From Bog-473 sp963817735 (GTDB lineage Bacteria > Actinomycetota > Acidimicrobiia > Acidimicrobiales > RAAP-2), in NCBI GenBank assembly GCA_963817735.1, contig CAWFPP010000005.1, forward strand, positions 1 through 64,000: 64,000 bases of DNA, given 5' to 3'. The notes under the pieces are model-generated. The model searched no databases. It was not told where the DNA came from and was given only the letters and a program-made list of their open reading frames with translations. Made by a program: the position numbers and the translations under genes. Shown here one piece after another: positions 34,799-44,388 of the stretch. Position 1 is the first letter of the stretch, and each line of letters opens with the position of its first letter.

Positions 34799-35710
34799 TC
34801 AGCCGCCGGCCGGGTGCTCCTTTTGGGCCTGCCGCAGCTCCTTGAGGTCCCGCGGCTCTGGGCCTTCCTTCTCCGCCAGCTCCGGCTCCTGCCGCAACAC
34901 ATCCTCGACGAGGTCGGACATCGACCCGGGCAGCAGGAGCTGCTCCTGGTTGATGGTGGCACCCAGGACGCCATGCCGGTCCCGCAACGAACCGTGGTAC
35001 AACCCGCGCGCGCTCCGGGCCTTGACCGGCCGGAGATCGACGAGCACCCAGTCGTCGGCCCGGATGTTCTCCTGGAACCACATGGAATGGTCGACTGACG
35101 GTCCACCGCGCCCGATGATCGTCTTGTCCTGTTGACCGAAGCCCGTGCCGAGATCGGACAGATAGGTGAGGGCTGCCCTGTGCATCAAGGGATCCTCGCC
35201 GAGCGGCGCGGCGGAACGGACCCACAGGCAGTCGGTGAAGATTCCCTTGAGGAAGTCGGTCGGTGTCACGGGGCGCACGTCGAGCAACGTGTTCCACCCG
35301 CCCTTGGCGACGTCCTCGGGTGACGGCACGTCGCGCCGGGGCGCGCCGTCGAAGACCCCACCTTCGCTCTCTGCGTGGAATGACGTGATCATGGAGAAGA
35401 TCACCTCGCCGTCCTGCACGGCGACGACGTGGCGGGCCGAGAACGAGCGCCCGTCCCGGTCGCGGTCCACTTCGAGGACGACGGGCAGGTTGCTGCGCCC
35501 GGCCCGCAGGAAGTAGCCGTGGAACGAGTGGGGAAGGCGGCCGGGCTCCACGGTGGCCGCGGCGGCGAGGAGGCACTGCGCCGCCACCTGTCCGCCATAG
35601 AGGGTTTGCCGTGGCCCGTAGTTGGCGTTGCGACCGCGGAAGAGGTCACGGTCGACCCGCTCGAGGGTCAGCAGGGTGGGGAGGTCCTCGGCGCGGTCGA
35701 GGTCGATCAT
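34799..35710 (-). CDS. Acyl-CoA thioesterase II (TesB-like)
   Basis: 303 residues, double hotdog. Hydrolyses acyl-CoA to acid and CoA, useful for releasing CoA from dead-end thioesters. Visible: YGGQVAAQCLLAA, PHSFHGYFLRAG, FSARHVVAVQDG and, in the second half, GPSVDHSMWFQENIRADDW with the conserved DHS, then GLYHGSLRDRHGVLGA. The ATG at 35710 overlaps the upstream hydrolase's TGA (ATGA), so the two are coupled. The C-terminus is extended by about 30 charged residues. Confidence 0.92.
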   Translation of the reverse strand: MIDLDRAEDLPTLLTLERVDRDLFRGRNANYGPRQTLYGGQVAAQCLLAAAATVEPGRLPHSFHGYFLRAGRSNLPVVLEVDRDRDGRSFSARHVVAVQDGEVIFSMITSFHAESEGGVFDGAPRRDVPSPEDVAKGGWNTLLDVRPVTPTDFLKGIFTDCLWVRSAAPLGEDPLMHRAALTYLSDLGTGFGQQDKTIIGRGGPSVDHSMWFQENIRADDWVLVDLRPVKARSARGLYHGSLRDRHGVLGATINQEQLLLPGSMSDLVEDVLRQEPELAEKEGPEPRDLKELRQAQKEHPAGG

Positions 35711-36729
35711 CGCCGCGCCACCCGCACCCACTCCGCCCACGTCTCAATGCGTCGCCAGAACAGCTCACGGGTGCCAGCGAAGTTGTGCATGTGGCCCATT
35801 CTCGGGCAGACAAAGAGGTCCACGCTCGGAGACGACTCGTATGCCCGGGGCTCCCCTCGAGGATCCACCAGCACATCGCGTTCGCCCAGGCCCACCAGGA
35901 CGGGGCAACGGATCGCCGCCGCCTCCGGCAGCGCACCGCCGGGCGTGAGGCACCACATGGCGACCGTCGCCGGGACGGTGGCCGATCCCCAGGGCGGCAG
36001 GTTGCCACCACGGGAGGGGAAGTCCTTGAGGTCGCGCTGCACGATGTCGGGATCGACGTCGTCGTAATGGAAGCCCCAGGCCATGGCATCGGCCCCCGGC
36101 CCTGCCGCCGGGTCGAGCTCGGCCAGCGCAGGGCCGTTGGTGAAGATGCCGTCGGAGGGCAGCGCATCGCGCGGGACCCACGGCATGAGGATGGGCGGCG
36201 TGCCGGGCGCCGTCGGCGGATGCGTGTGCAGCACGCTGTAGCCGAGCACCCCGATCCCGTCGTAGCAGTGGTAGCGGCCCTGTTGCACCACCGTGAGGCA
36301 GCCACCCATCGACTGCCCGATGCCGATCGTGACCGGACGTTCGACTTTCGGGAACCCGTCCATGAGGGTGCCCGCCGCCAGCTTCTGCAGCACCTCGGCT
36401 TCGGCGGCCTGACTCGCCGCCACGACCGGGGTGTAGGAGAGCCGCTCGGGATCATGCAGGGAGCTCTCGCCGACGCCGAGGTGGTCGACCGAGACGAAGA
36501 CCCAGCCACGCTCCGCATGCCAGTCGGCCTGCGCGCCGTCCGCCGGTCCGGGGAGGTCGACGGTGTAATAGCCCCGCGCATACCCGCCACCGGGCTTGCC
36601 GAAGCACACCACGGGTTCGGGGGCGAGCTCGTCGGGGACTGTCACCGTGAGCGCGACATGCGCCGGCTCCCCGAGCCCGGCGGCCTCCGTGACGTCGACA
36701 CGGAGGTCGATCGACCGCAGCGTCGTCAC
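35707..36729 (-). CDS. Alpha/beta-hydrolase
   Basis: About 340 residues from the GTG at 36729, with GGAAG upstream. A longer reading frame would overlap the SDR gene. The nucleophile elbow is GIGQSMGGC, the oxyanion stretch FGKPGGGYARGYY, the acid candidate lies in GLGERDVLVDP and the His in RMGHMHNFAG. Probably an esterase or lactonase on a pathway intermediate. It is coupled to the TesB-like thioesterase through ATGA and follows the SDR on the same strand. Confidence 0.85.
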   Translation of the reverse strand: MTTLRSIDLRVDVTEAAGLGEPAHVALTVTVPDELAPEPVVCFGKPGGGYARGYYTVDLPGPADGAQADWHAERGWVFVSVDHLGVGESSLHDPERLSYTPVVAASQAAEAEVLQKLAAGTLMDGFPKVERPVTIGIGQSMGGCLTVVQQGRYHCYDGIGVLGYSVLHTHPPTAPGTPPILMPWVPRDALPSDGIFTNGPALAELDPAAGPGADAMAWGFHYDDVDPDIVQRDLKDFPSRGGNLPPWGSATVPATVAMWCLTPGGALPEAAAIRCPVLVGLGERDVLVDPRGEPRAYESSPSVDLFVCPRMGHMHNFAGTRELFWRRIETWAEWVRVARR

Positions 36730-36763
36730 TATGAGCTTCCCGGACCTGGTCGTCTCTCCTGGT

Positions 36764-37523
36764 CTACTTGGGAGCGAAGCGGGTGCCGGCATCGAGGCGG
36801 ATGCAGAGGCCGTTGAGCATCGGGTTCTCGACGATGGCGACGGCGAGCTTGCCGTACTCCTCGGGTCGGCCCAACCGCTTGGGGAACGCCGCGTCCTTGG
36901 TCAAGGTCGCCGCGAACTCGTCGGGGATGCCCTGGGTGAGCCCGGTGGCGAAGAGGCTCGGCGCGATGGCCATGGCCCTGATGCCCAGGCTGCCCAAATC
37001 GCGGGCCATGGTGAACACCATGCCGACGATGCCCGACTTGGCGGCGGCGTAGGCGACCTGTCCGATCTGGCCCTCGAAGGCGGCGATGGAGGCGGTGTCG
37101 ATCATGACGCCGCGCTCGCCGTCCTCGGGCTCGTTGGTCGACATGTGGAAGGCCTGCAGGCGGTTGAGGTTGAACGTGCCGATGAGGTTCAGCTCAATGG
37201 TCCGGCGGAAAGTGTCCAGTGGGTGCGGCCCGTCCTTGCTCAGCGTGCGCCTCGCGGCACCACCGCCCGCGGTGTTGACGGCGATGTGCAGCCCGCCCAG
37301 CGCGGCCACCGCGTCGGCCGAGGGCGGATTCGGTCTGGTCCTCGTCGAGGATGTCCACTTCGTGGAACGTGCCGCCGAGCTCCTTGGCGACTTCGGCGCC
37401 GGCCGTGTTCGGCAGGTCGAGGATGGCGATGTCGGCACCCTTTTGACGGAGCAGCTCCGCCGAGGCCTTGGCCATGCCCGACGCCCCGCCGACGATGACG
37501 GCCTTCTTCCCGTTGATCTCCAC
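36764..37523 (-). pseudogene. Short-chain dehydrogenase (HSD17B10-like), single-base frameshift
   Basis: NAD(P)-dependent SDR of about 252 residues, probably a 3-hydroxyacyl-CoA dehydrogenase type 2. The first 66 codons (VEINGKKAVIVGGASGMAKA onwards) are in one frame and the rest in another. Removing one G in the GGCCGAGGGC stretch near 37318-37323 joins them as DQTESALADAVAALGGLH, the expected sequence. The catalytic set SIAAFEGQIGQVAYAAAK (Ser, Tyr, Lys) lies in the second part. GTG start with GAGGAA upstream. Likely a sequencing error in a live gene. It could perform the third step of beta-oxidation. Confidence 0.85.
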
Positions 37524-37606
37524 GGAATGTTCCTCTCTGTCTGTTTCGCTGTCCGGTTCTCGGTCGTGTGATGCTGTCTGGCCGCACGCCCGGTCGCAAC
37601 CCGAGA

Positions 37607-37619
37607 AATAGAGTGTACC
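37607..37619. promoter_or_regulatory. Inverted GGTACACTCTATT element between SDR and hydratase
   Basis: AATAGAGTGTACC on the plus strand is the reverse complement of GGTACACTCTATT. It lies 84 bases from the SDR start (-) and 40 bases from the hydratase start (+). TACACT and TAGAGT could be -10 hexamers for the minus and plus genes respectively. Confidence 0.45.
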
Positions 37620-37658
37620 ATTTTGCCCCAGCCGATCGCCGGGGCCCAGGAGGAATCA

Positions 37659-38435
37659 ATGGAACGCGAAGCCATCCTGTTCGATGTGGCGGACAACGTC
37701 GCCACCATCACGTTGAACCGTCCCGACAGCCTGAACTCGTTCAACAAGGCCATGGCGGACGACATGACGTGGGCCTGGGAGACCGTCCGCGACACCGACG
37801 ACATCTACTGCGCCGTCATTCAGGCCAACGGCGACCGCGCCTTCTGCACCGGGCTCGACATCAAGGGTGACAGCAGCTGGTTCATGAAGGACAACGTGTG
37901 GAACGCCTTCGACCCGGGGGTGCTCCTGGCCCCGAAGTTCCATCACAAGGTCTGGAAGCCGGTGGTGGCGGCCGTGCACGGGTTGTGTGCCGGCGGGGCG
38001 CAGTACTTCCTCAACGAGTCCGACATCATCATCTGTTCCGACGACGCTGTGTTCTTCGACCCTCACGCCAACGTGGGAATCGTGAGCTCGCTCGAGCCGG
38101 TAGGGATGCTGCACCGGGGCGTCCCCCTCGGCGATGTCCTGCGCTGGGCGCTCATGGGCAACGAGGAGCGCATCACGGCCGAGACCGCCATGCGGCTCGG
38201 GCTGGTGACCGAGGTGGTGCCTCGGGAGCAGCTGCGTGCGCGCGCCCGGGAGATCGCGTTGTCGATCGCCCGGCGGAACCCCAAGGCGATCCAGGGGACG
38301 ATCCGCGCCATCTGGGAATCGCTCGACACGACCCGAACGGCGGCCATTCAAGGTGGGCTGTCCTACACGCAGATCGGCAACTTCCCGCCGGCCCCGCCGG
38401 CCCCGCGGGACAAAAGCGAGACGCAATACCGCTAA
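37659..38435 (+). CDS. Enoyl-CoA hydratase/isomerase
   Basis: 258-residue crotonase with VATITLNRPDSLNSFN, the oxyanion motif DRAFCTGLDIKGD and HGLCAGGAQYFLNESD. At the catalytic region it reads FDPHANVGIVSSLEPVG, lacking the usual PE pair, so the reaction may be isomerisation or another crotonase chemistry. AGGAGG is six bases before the ATG. It converges on an LLM gene with a four-base overlap of stops. Confidence 0.9.
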   Translation: MEREAILFDVADNVATITLNRPDSLNSFNKAMADDMTWAWETVRDTDDIYCAVIQANGDRAFCTGLDIKGDSSWFMKDNVWNAFDPGVLLAPKFHHKVWKPVVAAVHGLCAGGAQYFLNESDIIICSDDAVFFDPHANVGIVSSLEPVGMLHRGVPLGDVLRWALMGNEERITAETAMRLGLVTEVVPREQLRARAREIALSIARRNPKAIQGTIRAIWESLDTTRTAAIQGGLSYTQIGNFPPAPPAPRDKSETQYR

Positions 38436-39394
38436 GAGCTTTCGGGCGCCACGGCGGCTGCGGCGGCTTCGAGGTAGGGCCACGCCAGGTCGGGTGGGAG
38501 GCCGCCGACCAGCGGCTGCAGTCCGAGGGGCATGCCCTGGGCGACAAGGCTGCGGGCCTCGGCGGGCGTGAGGATCTGGTACGCCCCCTTCTCCTCTGCC
38601 ATCTCCTTGATGCTGGTGGCGCGAGAGATCGACGCCGTCCCCTCGCGGTGGGCGTTCCATGCGGCGTAGCTCGCGGAGTCCTGGAACAGGTACTCGCCGA
38701 TTTCGGCCCAGGCCCGCTCCGGGTCGTCGGCGACGAACACCGTGATCGGCACGCCGGCCTGCGGGAAGAAGCAGCCGGGAGCGGAGTCCCCTCCCTCGTC
38801 GCGGTAGGCCGCTTCGAGCGTGGCGTCATGGGTCTCGGCGATGAACAGCAGCCCGAGTCGCGCTGCCCTTCGCGCCGCCGCCTCGGTCCCGCCGCCATAG
38901 GCCAATGGCGGGCCTCCGGGGGTATAGGGCAACGGCGTCACCCCGACGGACCGACCGTCGATGTCGGCCTGCTCTCCGGCCCAGAGTCGTTGGAGCAGGG
39001 TGATGCGCTCCTCGACGATGGCGGCGCGTCGGCGACGGTCGATGCCGAACATGGCGAACTCCTCGGCCCGGTAGCCGATGCCGACCACGTAGGAGACCCG
39101 GCCCCGGCTGATCAGGTCGACGACCGCCATGTCCTCGGCGAGCTTGACCGGTTCGTACAGGGCCAGGAGGAGGGCGGCCACATTGATCGGCATCGACTTG
39201 GTCCTGGCGGCGATGGCGGCGGCCAAGGGAATCGGAGACGGAAGGTAGCCGTCCTCGACTGCGTGGTGCTGGCTGAGGACCGCAGCAACGCCACCTCTGC
39301 TCTCGGCCCACTCACACATGTCAATGGTGGTGGCGTAGAGCGCCGCTCGAGCATCCGGATCGGTCGTGCTGGACCGCATGGCGAATCGCATCAT
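38432..39394 (-). CDS. LLM-class oxidoreductase (probable F420- or FMN-linked)
   Basis: About 320 residues from the ATG at 39394. It has LSQHHAVEDGYLPSP (the His pair is typical of the bacterial luciferase family), PVKLAEDMAVVDLISRGR, VVGIGYRAEEFAMFG and PLAYGGGTEAAARRAARLG. It belongs to a different LLM subgroup from the proteins at 33750 and 60173. Substrate unknown. Expression is probably independent of the convergent hydratase. Confidence 0.87.
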   Translation of the reverse strand: MMRFAMRSSTTDPDARAALYATTIDMCEWAESRGGVAAVLSQHHAVEDGYLPSPIPLAAAIAARTKSMPINVAALLLALYEPVKLAEDMAVVDLISRGRVSYVVGIGYRAEEFAMFGIDRRRRAAIVEERITLLQRLWAGEQADIDGRSVGVTPLPYTPGGPPLAYGGGTEAAARRAARLGLLFIAETHDATLEAAYRDEGGDSAPGCFFPQAGVPITVFVADDPERAWAEIGEYLFQDSASYAAWNAHREGTASISRATSIKEMAEEKGAYQILTPAEARSLVAQGMPLGLQPLVGGLPPDLAWPYLEAAAAAVAPESS

Positions 39395-39529
39395 GAACAC
39401 CGCCGATGCGTACCATGCGCCCGCCCGGTGCCTCAAGTACGGAACTCAAATGTGGGCGACCGCTGAGAAGGGCCTTCAGACCTTCATCAGGCGAGGATCA
39501 CATGCTCGCTCGCCTCGTCGACAAGTGCG

Positions 39530-40357
39530 TCAACGCACGCAGAACCCGGCGTCAACCGGCAGCGCCACCCCTGTGATCCATTTGGCCTGGTCCGACACGA
39601 GAAAAGCGACCGCGTCCGCGATGTCCTCCGGGTCGAGGATGTCAATCGGCATGGCGTTCTGCATGGCCGAGATCGACGTGGTCTCGCCGGCCATGGCTTG
39701 CGCGACGAGTTTGCCCATCGCCTCGTTCATCGTCATGCCCGACTTGACCCCGGTGGGGTGGATGCTGTTGACACGGATCGACTCGGGGGCAAGGGATACG
39801 GCCAGCTGTTTCATCAGACCGACCAGGCCCGTTTTGGTCGAGGTGTAGGCCAGGGCGCCGATGCCGAGGCCCGCCGTCGGTTTGAGGCCCGCGGTCGAAC
39901 TGATGATCACGATGTTGCCACCGGGACCCTGAGCCCGCAGCAACGGCAGGGCCACTGAGATCGTGTTCCAGGTACCGGTGAGATTCGTATCGACGATCGT
40001 GCGCCACACGGCGTCGGGATCGCCCCCGTCGGTCAGACGAACGAGGCCGGCGTTGGCGACGACGATGTCGACGCGCCCGAGCGAGGCCATGCCCTCGTCG
40101 AATGCCTGCCGGAGCCCATCGAGGTCGCGCACATCGGCGGTGAGTGCGACGATCTTGCGGCCCTGGGCTGCCACGAGTTCCGCGGTCTCGTCGAGTTCGG
40201 CCCGCGTCGCGTTGGGATAGTCCATGGCGGAGATGTCGGCGCAGATGTCGAGGGCCAGGATGTCGGCACCTTCCCGGGCCAATCGAACAGCATGCGCCCG
40301 CCCCTGACCGCGTGCGGCGCCGGTGACGAATGCCACTTTCCCCTGTAGATCAGCCAT
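39530..40357 (-). CDS. Mycofactocin-coupled SDR family oxidoreductase
   Basis: 275 residues. The opening GKVAFVTGAARGQGRAHAVR, then ADILALDICADI, the insertion around YPNATRAELDETAELV and ALTADVRD are the marks of SDRs thought to hold NAD(P) tightly and pass electrons to mycofactocin. The catalytic Ser is in IISSTAGLK and the YxxxK in YTSTKTG. Substrates are alcohols or ketones such as carveol or steroid hydroxyls. A mycofactocin biosynthesis cluster should exist elsewhere in the genome. ATG at 40357 has GGAGC upstream. Confidence 0.88.
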   Translation of the reverse strand: MADLQGKVAFVTGAARGQGRAHAVRLAREGADILALDICADISAMDYPNATRAELDETAELVAAQGRKIVALTADVRDLDGLRQAFDEGMASLGRVDIVVANAGLVRLTDGGDPDAVWRTIVDTNLTGTWNTISVALPLLRAQGPGGNIVIISSTAGLKPTAGLGIGALAYTSTKTGLVGLMKQLAVSLAPESIRVNSIHPTGVKSGMTMNEAMGKLVAQAMAGETTSISAMQNAMPIDILDPEDIADAVAFLVSDQAKWITGVALPVDAGFCVR

Positions 40358-40404
40358 CAACACAGCTCCTTAGTCGTTCGTGGATCGTCGGTGGATCGTT
40401 GGTC

Positions 40405-42001
40405 TCAGACAAGAGGGCGGAGGTCTCGCTTGCGGACCTTGCCAGCGGCGGTGCGGGGCAGTGAGTCAGTCAAGACGACCTTCGTGGGCAGTTTGTGCGG
40501 TGCCAAACCGGCTGAGGACGCGAACCGCGCGAGAGCCTGCACGGTGGGTTCCTGTGTTCGGTCGCTGGGGACGACCAGGGCGCAGACGGACTCGCCCCAC
40601 ACCTCGTCGGGCGTCGCGGCAGACGGCCACGTCGGCCACGGAGGGATGCCGAGCCAGAACCTCTTCGACTTCCCGGGCCGAGACGTTCTCCCCGCCGCGG
40701 ATGATGATGTCCTTCACGCGGTCGGTCACCACGAGGTAGCCGTCTTCGTCGAAGCGGGCCAGGTCGCCGGTGCGGAACCAGGTCTCGTGGACGAATGCAT
40801 CGGCGTCCATTGCCGGGTCCTGATATCCGAGGAACTGTTTCGGCCCCCTGGCCACGATCTCCCCCACGTCGCCCGGAGCGACGTCGTGGCCGTCCTCGTC
40901 GAGGAGGCGCACCTCGTTGCCCGGTGTCACCCGGCCATCGGTGCAGCGCCGTTTGTCGGGCGGTTCGGCCGGACCGCCCGAGCTGATGGCGGGATGCTCG
41001 GTCGATCCGTAGGTGCGCCAGGTGACGATGCCGGCTGCCTCGCTCCGCTCGACCAGGGCGGGTGGCACGGCTGCCGCGCCGCAGAGAAATCGGCCCAGTG
41101 ACGAGATGTCACGTCCGTCTCGCTCCGCCTGGTCGAGCAGCGTGGAGAGGAAGAACGGGGTACCGGCGCTGGTCGTGATGCGATGTTGCTCTATCAGTTC
41201 GGCCGCTGCCCGGGCACTCCAGCGGTCCATGACGACCGTTGTCCCGCCGGCCGTAAGCGGTCGGAGAAGACCGATCAGCGAGGCCACATGCCCGGCGGGG
41301 AAGGTCGCCAGCATCCGGCTCGTGCCGTCGGCGGGCACTGCGGCGAGCCCGCACAACAGCGTCTCGTGGCTGTGCTGCACTCCTTTGGGCGCTGCGGTCG
41401 AGCCTGACGTGTAGAGGACGCAGGCCACGGCCCACGGGTCGGGTCCGGGGCCCGAGGGGACCGCAATCGGTTCGATTGAGCTCAGCGCCACAGCGCCGTC
41501 GCGTGTGGCATCGCCAAGGACGATCACATGATGCAATCCCAGGAGGTCACTCTCGGCCACGAGGGGGCTGACCAGATCACGCCCGCGCCACTCGGGTGTG
41601 ACAACTGCACACCGCGCGCCCGTTTCACGGATGGCGTGTGCGACCTCGTCCGCCGTCGCCGTGGTCGCGATGGGGATGGCCACAGCGTGCAGCAGCCAGA
41701 CGGCGGCCAGGATCTCGGTGCCGTCGAGATCCGCCGGCGCCTGCACGACGACGGCGTCGCCCGCTCTCACTCCCGCCCCGGCAAGCCGTCCAGCGGACGT
41801 CTGTGCCTGCTCGAGGAAGGCTTCCAGGGTGACCGCCGTCGATTCGCCCTGGACCTGCGCGAACACGATGTGATCACTGGCATGGGAGGTGCAACCGGCC
41901 ACGATCGCTTCGCCGACGGTCTGGTCGGGGTACACGCCCGCGACCCGCCAGGCCGTTCGGAGTGCGTCGCGGGCCGCCCGCCCGCAATCGAGTTCGGTCA
42001 C
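40405..42001 (-). pseudogene. AMP-forming acyl-CoA ligase, frameshifted before the C-terminal domain end
   Basis: Acyl-adenylate-forming ligase of about 531 residues. Motifs: LYTSGSTAAPKGVQHSH, TYGSTEHPAISS, RTGDLARFDEDGYL and KDIIIRGGENVSAREVEEV. After VADVAVC the frame breaks. Removing one C in the TGCCGCG stretch near 40618 continues as VCATPDEVWGESVCALVVP and ends LPRTAAGKVRKRDLRPLV with the catalytic Lys. GTG start overlaps the preceding hydrolase stop (GTGA). It probably activates an acid released by that hydrolase. Confidence 0.87.
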
Positions 42002-42948
42002 AAGGCGAAGGTGCGGATGAGGTCGGCCAGGACGAGTGGCTTGTCGCTCTGCACTGCGTGCCCGGCCCCATTGACCACGACCACTCCCAGAGTCGGGAGG
42101 CGACGTTGCATCTCGGCGATGTCCTCGTCGAGGACGAAGGGGGACGAACCGCCCCGTACGAGGAGCGTCGGGATCGTGATGGCACTGACGTCGTCCCAGA
42201 GCGAGGTGAAGTCGACCCAACTCGCCGTCCCCTCTTGAGCAGGTTGGCCGGGTGGCGAACCAAAGAGGTCGTAGCGCCACGTCCATCGCCCGTCCTCGAG
42301 TCGTCGTGCGTTGTGCCGAACCCCTCGCCGCACGCCTGCGGCGCCGCGAAATGGACTCAAGGCGACCGCTGCGTCGGCCATCTCGTCGAAGGTGTCGTAG
42401 ATGGGAGGGCCGGCGATGAGTGAGACAGTCCCGCGCTCGGCCGTGCTCAATTGCCGAGACGGGTCGTTGATCTGCGGCGTCACGTCCACCAATACGGCGC
42501 GGCGGCAGAGATCCGGACGTTGCGCGGCCAGGCGGATCGTCGTGGCCCCGCCGAGCGACATCCCGATGGCGCAGCGCGCGGCGGGCGCCACCGCTTCCAG
42601 GAGCGTGGCCACCGACTCGGCGTTCTGCCAGGGCCCGTAGTCGCGGTCGCCCCGCCGGTCCGAGTGCCCGTGCCCGGGCAGGTCGACGGCCAGGGCCGGG
42701 CAGCCCAGGGCGAGCATGACGGTGTCCCAGGTGTGCCCGTTCTGAGCCCCGCCGTGCAAAAAGACGAGTTCCGGGTCGCCCTCACCCCAGCGCAGGTAGG
42801 ACAGCCCCTGCCCCGAGGGGAGGGTGAAGGATTCTCGGGAAACGACCGGCCGGCCCGTGAAGGGGATGTCCCATTCGGCCGCGTTCTCGTGGAGCAGCCC
42901 GAACTCGTCGTACTCGTCCGAACCCAGCGTGTCCTGCAGCGAGGTCAT
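41998..42948 (-). CDS. Alpha/beta-hydrolase
   Basis: 316 residues. Nucleophile elbow CAIGMSLGGATT, oxyanion loop VFLHGGAQNGHTWD, the helix-loop DLPGHGHSDRRGD, acid in LLVRGGSSPFVLDED and His in NGAGHAVQSDKP. Fits an esterase or C-C bond hydrolase (MhpC/HsaD-like fold), without enough to choose. It lies between a thiolase and an acyl-CoA ligase in one minus-strand run, overlapping the latter by four bases. Confidence 0.9.
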   Translation of the reverse strand: MTSLQDTLGSDEYDEFGLLHENAAEWDIPFTGRPVVSRESFTLPSGQGLSYLRWGEGDPELVFLHGGAQNGHTWDTVMLALGCPALAVDLPGHGHSDRRGDRDYGPWQNAESVATLLEAVAPAARCAIGMSLGGATTIRLAAQRPDLCRRAVLVDVTPQINDPSRQLSTAERGTVSLIAGPPIYDTFDEMADAAVALSPFRGAAGVRRGVRHNARRLEDGRWTWRYDLFGSPPGQPAQEGTASWVDFTSLWDDVSAITIPTLLVRGGSSPFVLDEDIAEMQRRLPTLGVVVVNGAGHAVQSDKPLVLADLIRTFAL

Positions 42949-42954
42949 GGACCG

Positions 42955-44193
42955 CTAGACCCGCTCGATGATCACCGCCGGTGCCATGCCGCCGCCGGCA
43001 CACATGGTGATGAGAGCGACCTGCTTGTCCTGGCGCTCGAGCTCGTCCAAGGCCGTCCCCACCAGAAGTGAACCGGTCGCCCCGATGGGGTGGCCCAACG
43101 CGATGGCGCCGCCGTTGACGTTGATCTTCTCGCGGTCGATGTCGAGATCGCGGATGAACTTCTCCGGCACGACGGCGAAGGCCTCGTTGACTTCGAACAG
43201 GTCGATGTCGCCCAACGACATGCCGGCTTTGGCGAGGACCTTGCGGGTGGCAGGGACGGGCGCGTTCAACATGAGCGTGGGGTCATCACCCAGGTTCGCC
43301 GTGGCGACGATTCTGGCCCTGGGCGTCATGCCGTGCGCGGTAGCGTACTCGGGGCTCGTCATGAGCAGGGCGGCCGCCCCGTCCACGACGCCCGACGAGT
43401 TGCCCGCATGGTGCACATGGGTGATCTCGAGGCCCGGGAACTTCTGCAGGACGAGCGAGCGGTAGGTCGTGCCGTTCTCGTCGAGCGGTATGTCGGCCAA
43501 CGCCTCGAAGGACGAGGGCAACGAGGCCAGTGAGTCCACCGTCGTTCCCGGTCTCGGGTACTCCTCGCGATCGAGCAGGACTGTGCCGTCGACGTCGTAA
43601 ACCGGCACCATCGACCTGTCGAAGCGCCCCTCTTTGATCGCGATCTCCGCACGACGCTGTGACTCGGCGGCCAGTGCATCGACGGACCGTCGGTCGATCT
43701 TCTCAAGCGTGGCGATCGCATCTGCCGCAACGCCCTGGTTCGTCTGGGGATGGATGGCACGCAGGTGATCGTTACCGCTGTCGAGGAAGGGCGAGCGCGA
43801 CTTCGACACGTTGCCGGCGTAGGACGACATCATTTCGGTGCCACCGGCGATGACCACGTCCTCCATGCCGGACAGCACGGATGCTGCGGCGAAGTTCACC
43901 GTCGAGATGCCGGACCCGCAGAAACGGTCAAGGGTCACGCCGCTGGCCGTGATGGCGTAGCCGGCATCGAGGGCGGCCATGCGGCCGAGATCGCCGCCCT
44001 GCGTTCCGACCTGCATCGAGGTGCCCCAGACGATGTCGTCCACGTCACCGGTGTCGAGCCCGTTGCGCTCGGCCAGTGCCCGGAGGACGGTGGCGCCCAG
44101 CACCTGCGGGTGCAGCGAGGCGAGTGCTCCCTTGCCGACCTTGCCGATTCCTCGCGGCGTTCGGCAGGCGTCGATGATCCAAGCTTCGGTCAC
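42955..44193 (-). CDS. Acetyl-CoA acetyltransferase (thiolase, FadA-like)
   Basis: 412 residues. Nucleophile Cys92 in LDRFCGSGIST, substrate-binding NEAFAVVPEKFIRD, NVNGGAIALGHPIGATG with the active His, and the second Cys in TMCAGGGMAPA. It cleaves 3-oxoacyl-CoA with CoA, closing beta-oxidation. GTG start with GAGGAGT upstream; a GGATACTCT element is 59 bases further up. First gene of the thiolase-hydrolase-ligase-SDR run. Confidence 0.94.
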   Translation of the reverse strand: MTEAWIIDACRTPRGIGKVGKGALASLHPQVLGATVLRALAERNGLDTGDVDDIVWGTSMQVGTQGGDLGRMAALDAGYAITASGVTLDRFCGSGISTVNFAAASVLSGMEDVVIAGGTEMMSSYAGNVSKSRSPFLDSGNDHLRAIHPQTNQGVAADAIATLEKIDRRSVDALAAESQRRAEIAIKEGRFDRSMVPVYDVDGTVLLDREEYPRPGTTVDSLASLPSSFEALADIPLDENGTTYRSLVLQKFPGLEITHVHHAGNSSGVVDGAAALLMTSPEYATAHGMTPRARIVATANLGDDPTLMLNAPVPATRKVLAKAGMSLGDIDLFEVNEAFAVVPEKFIRDLDIDREKINVNGGAIALGHPIGATGSLLVGTALDELERQDKQVALITMCAGGGMAPAVIIERV

Positions 44194-44251
44194 GTCGTAC
44201 TCCTCGTTCCTTTGCGTCGATCGTGCGCGCCCCCTGGAGGGCGTCCGATAA

Positions 44252-44260
44252 AGAGTATCC
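44252..44260 (-). promoter_or_regulatory. GGATACTCT element upstream of the thiolase
   Basis: On the minus strand GGATACTCTTTATC contains a GATACT -10-like hexamer, 59 bases before the thiolase GTG. It is one of the nine recurrent elements. The region to 44388 otherwise shows nothing else I can name. Confidence 0.45.
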
Positions 44261-44388
44261 CAAATAGAGAAACCAAATCGAGTCGGTTCGGCGTCTCGGT
44301 GTCACTGCGTCCGGCGGACAGGTCGGACGGAAAGTCTGGTGCGCCGGCGAGGGAAGGCTGACCGAACCGCCTGCTAGACCGGACACCG

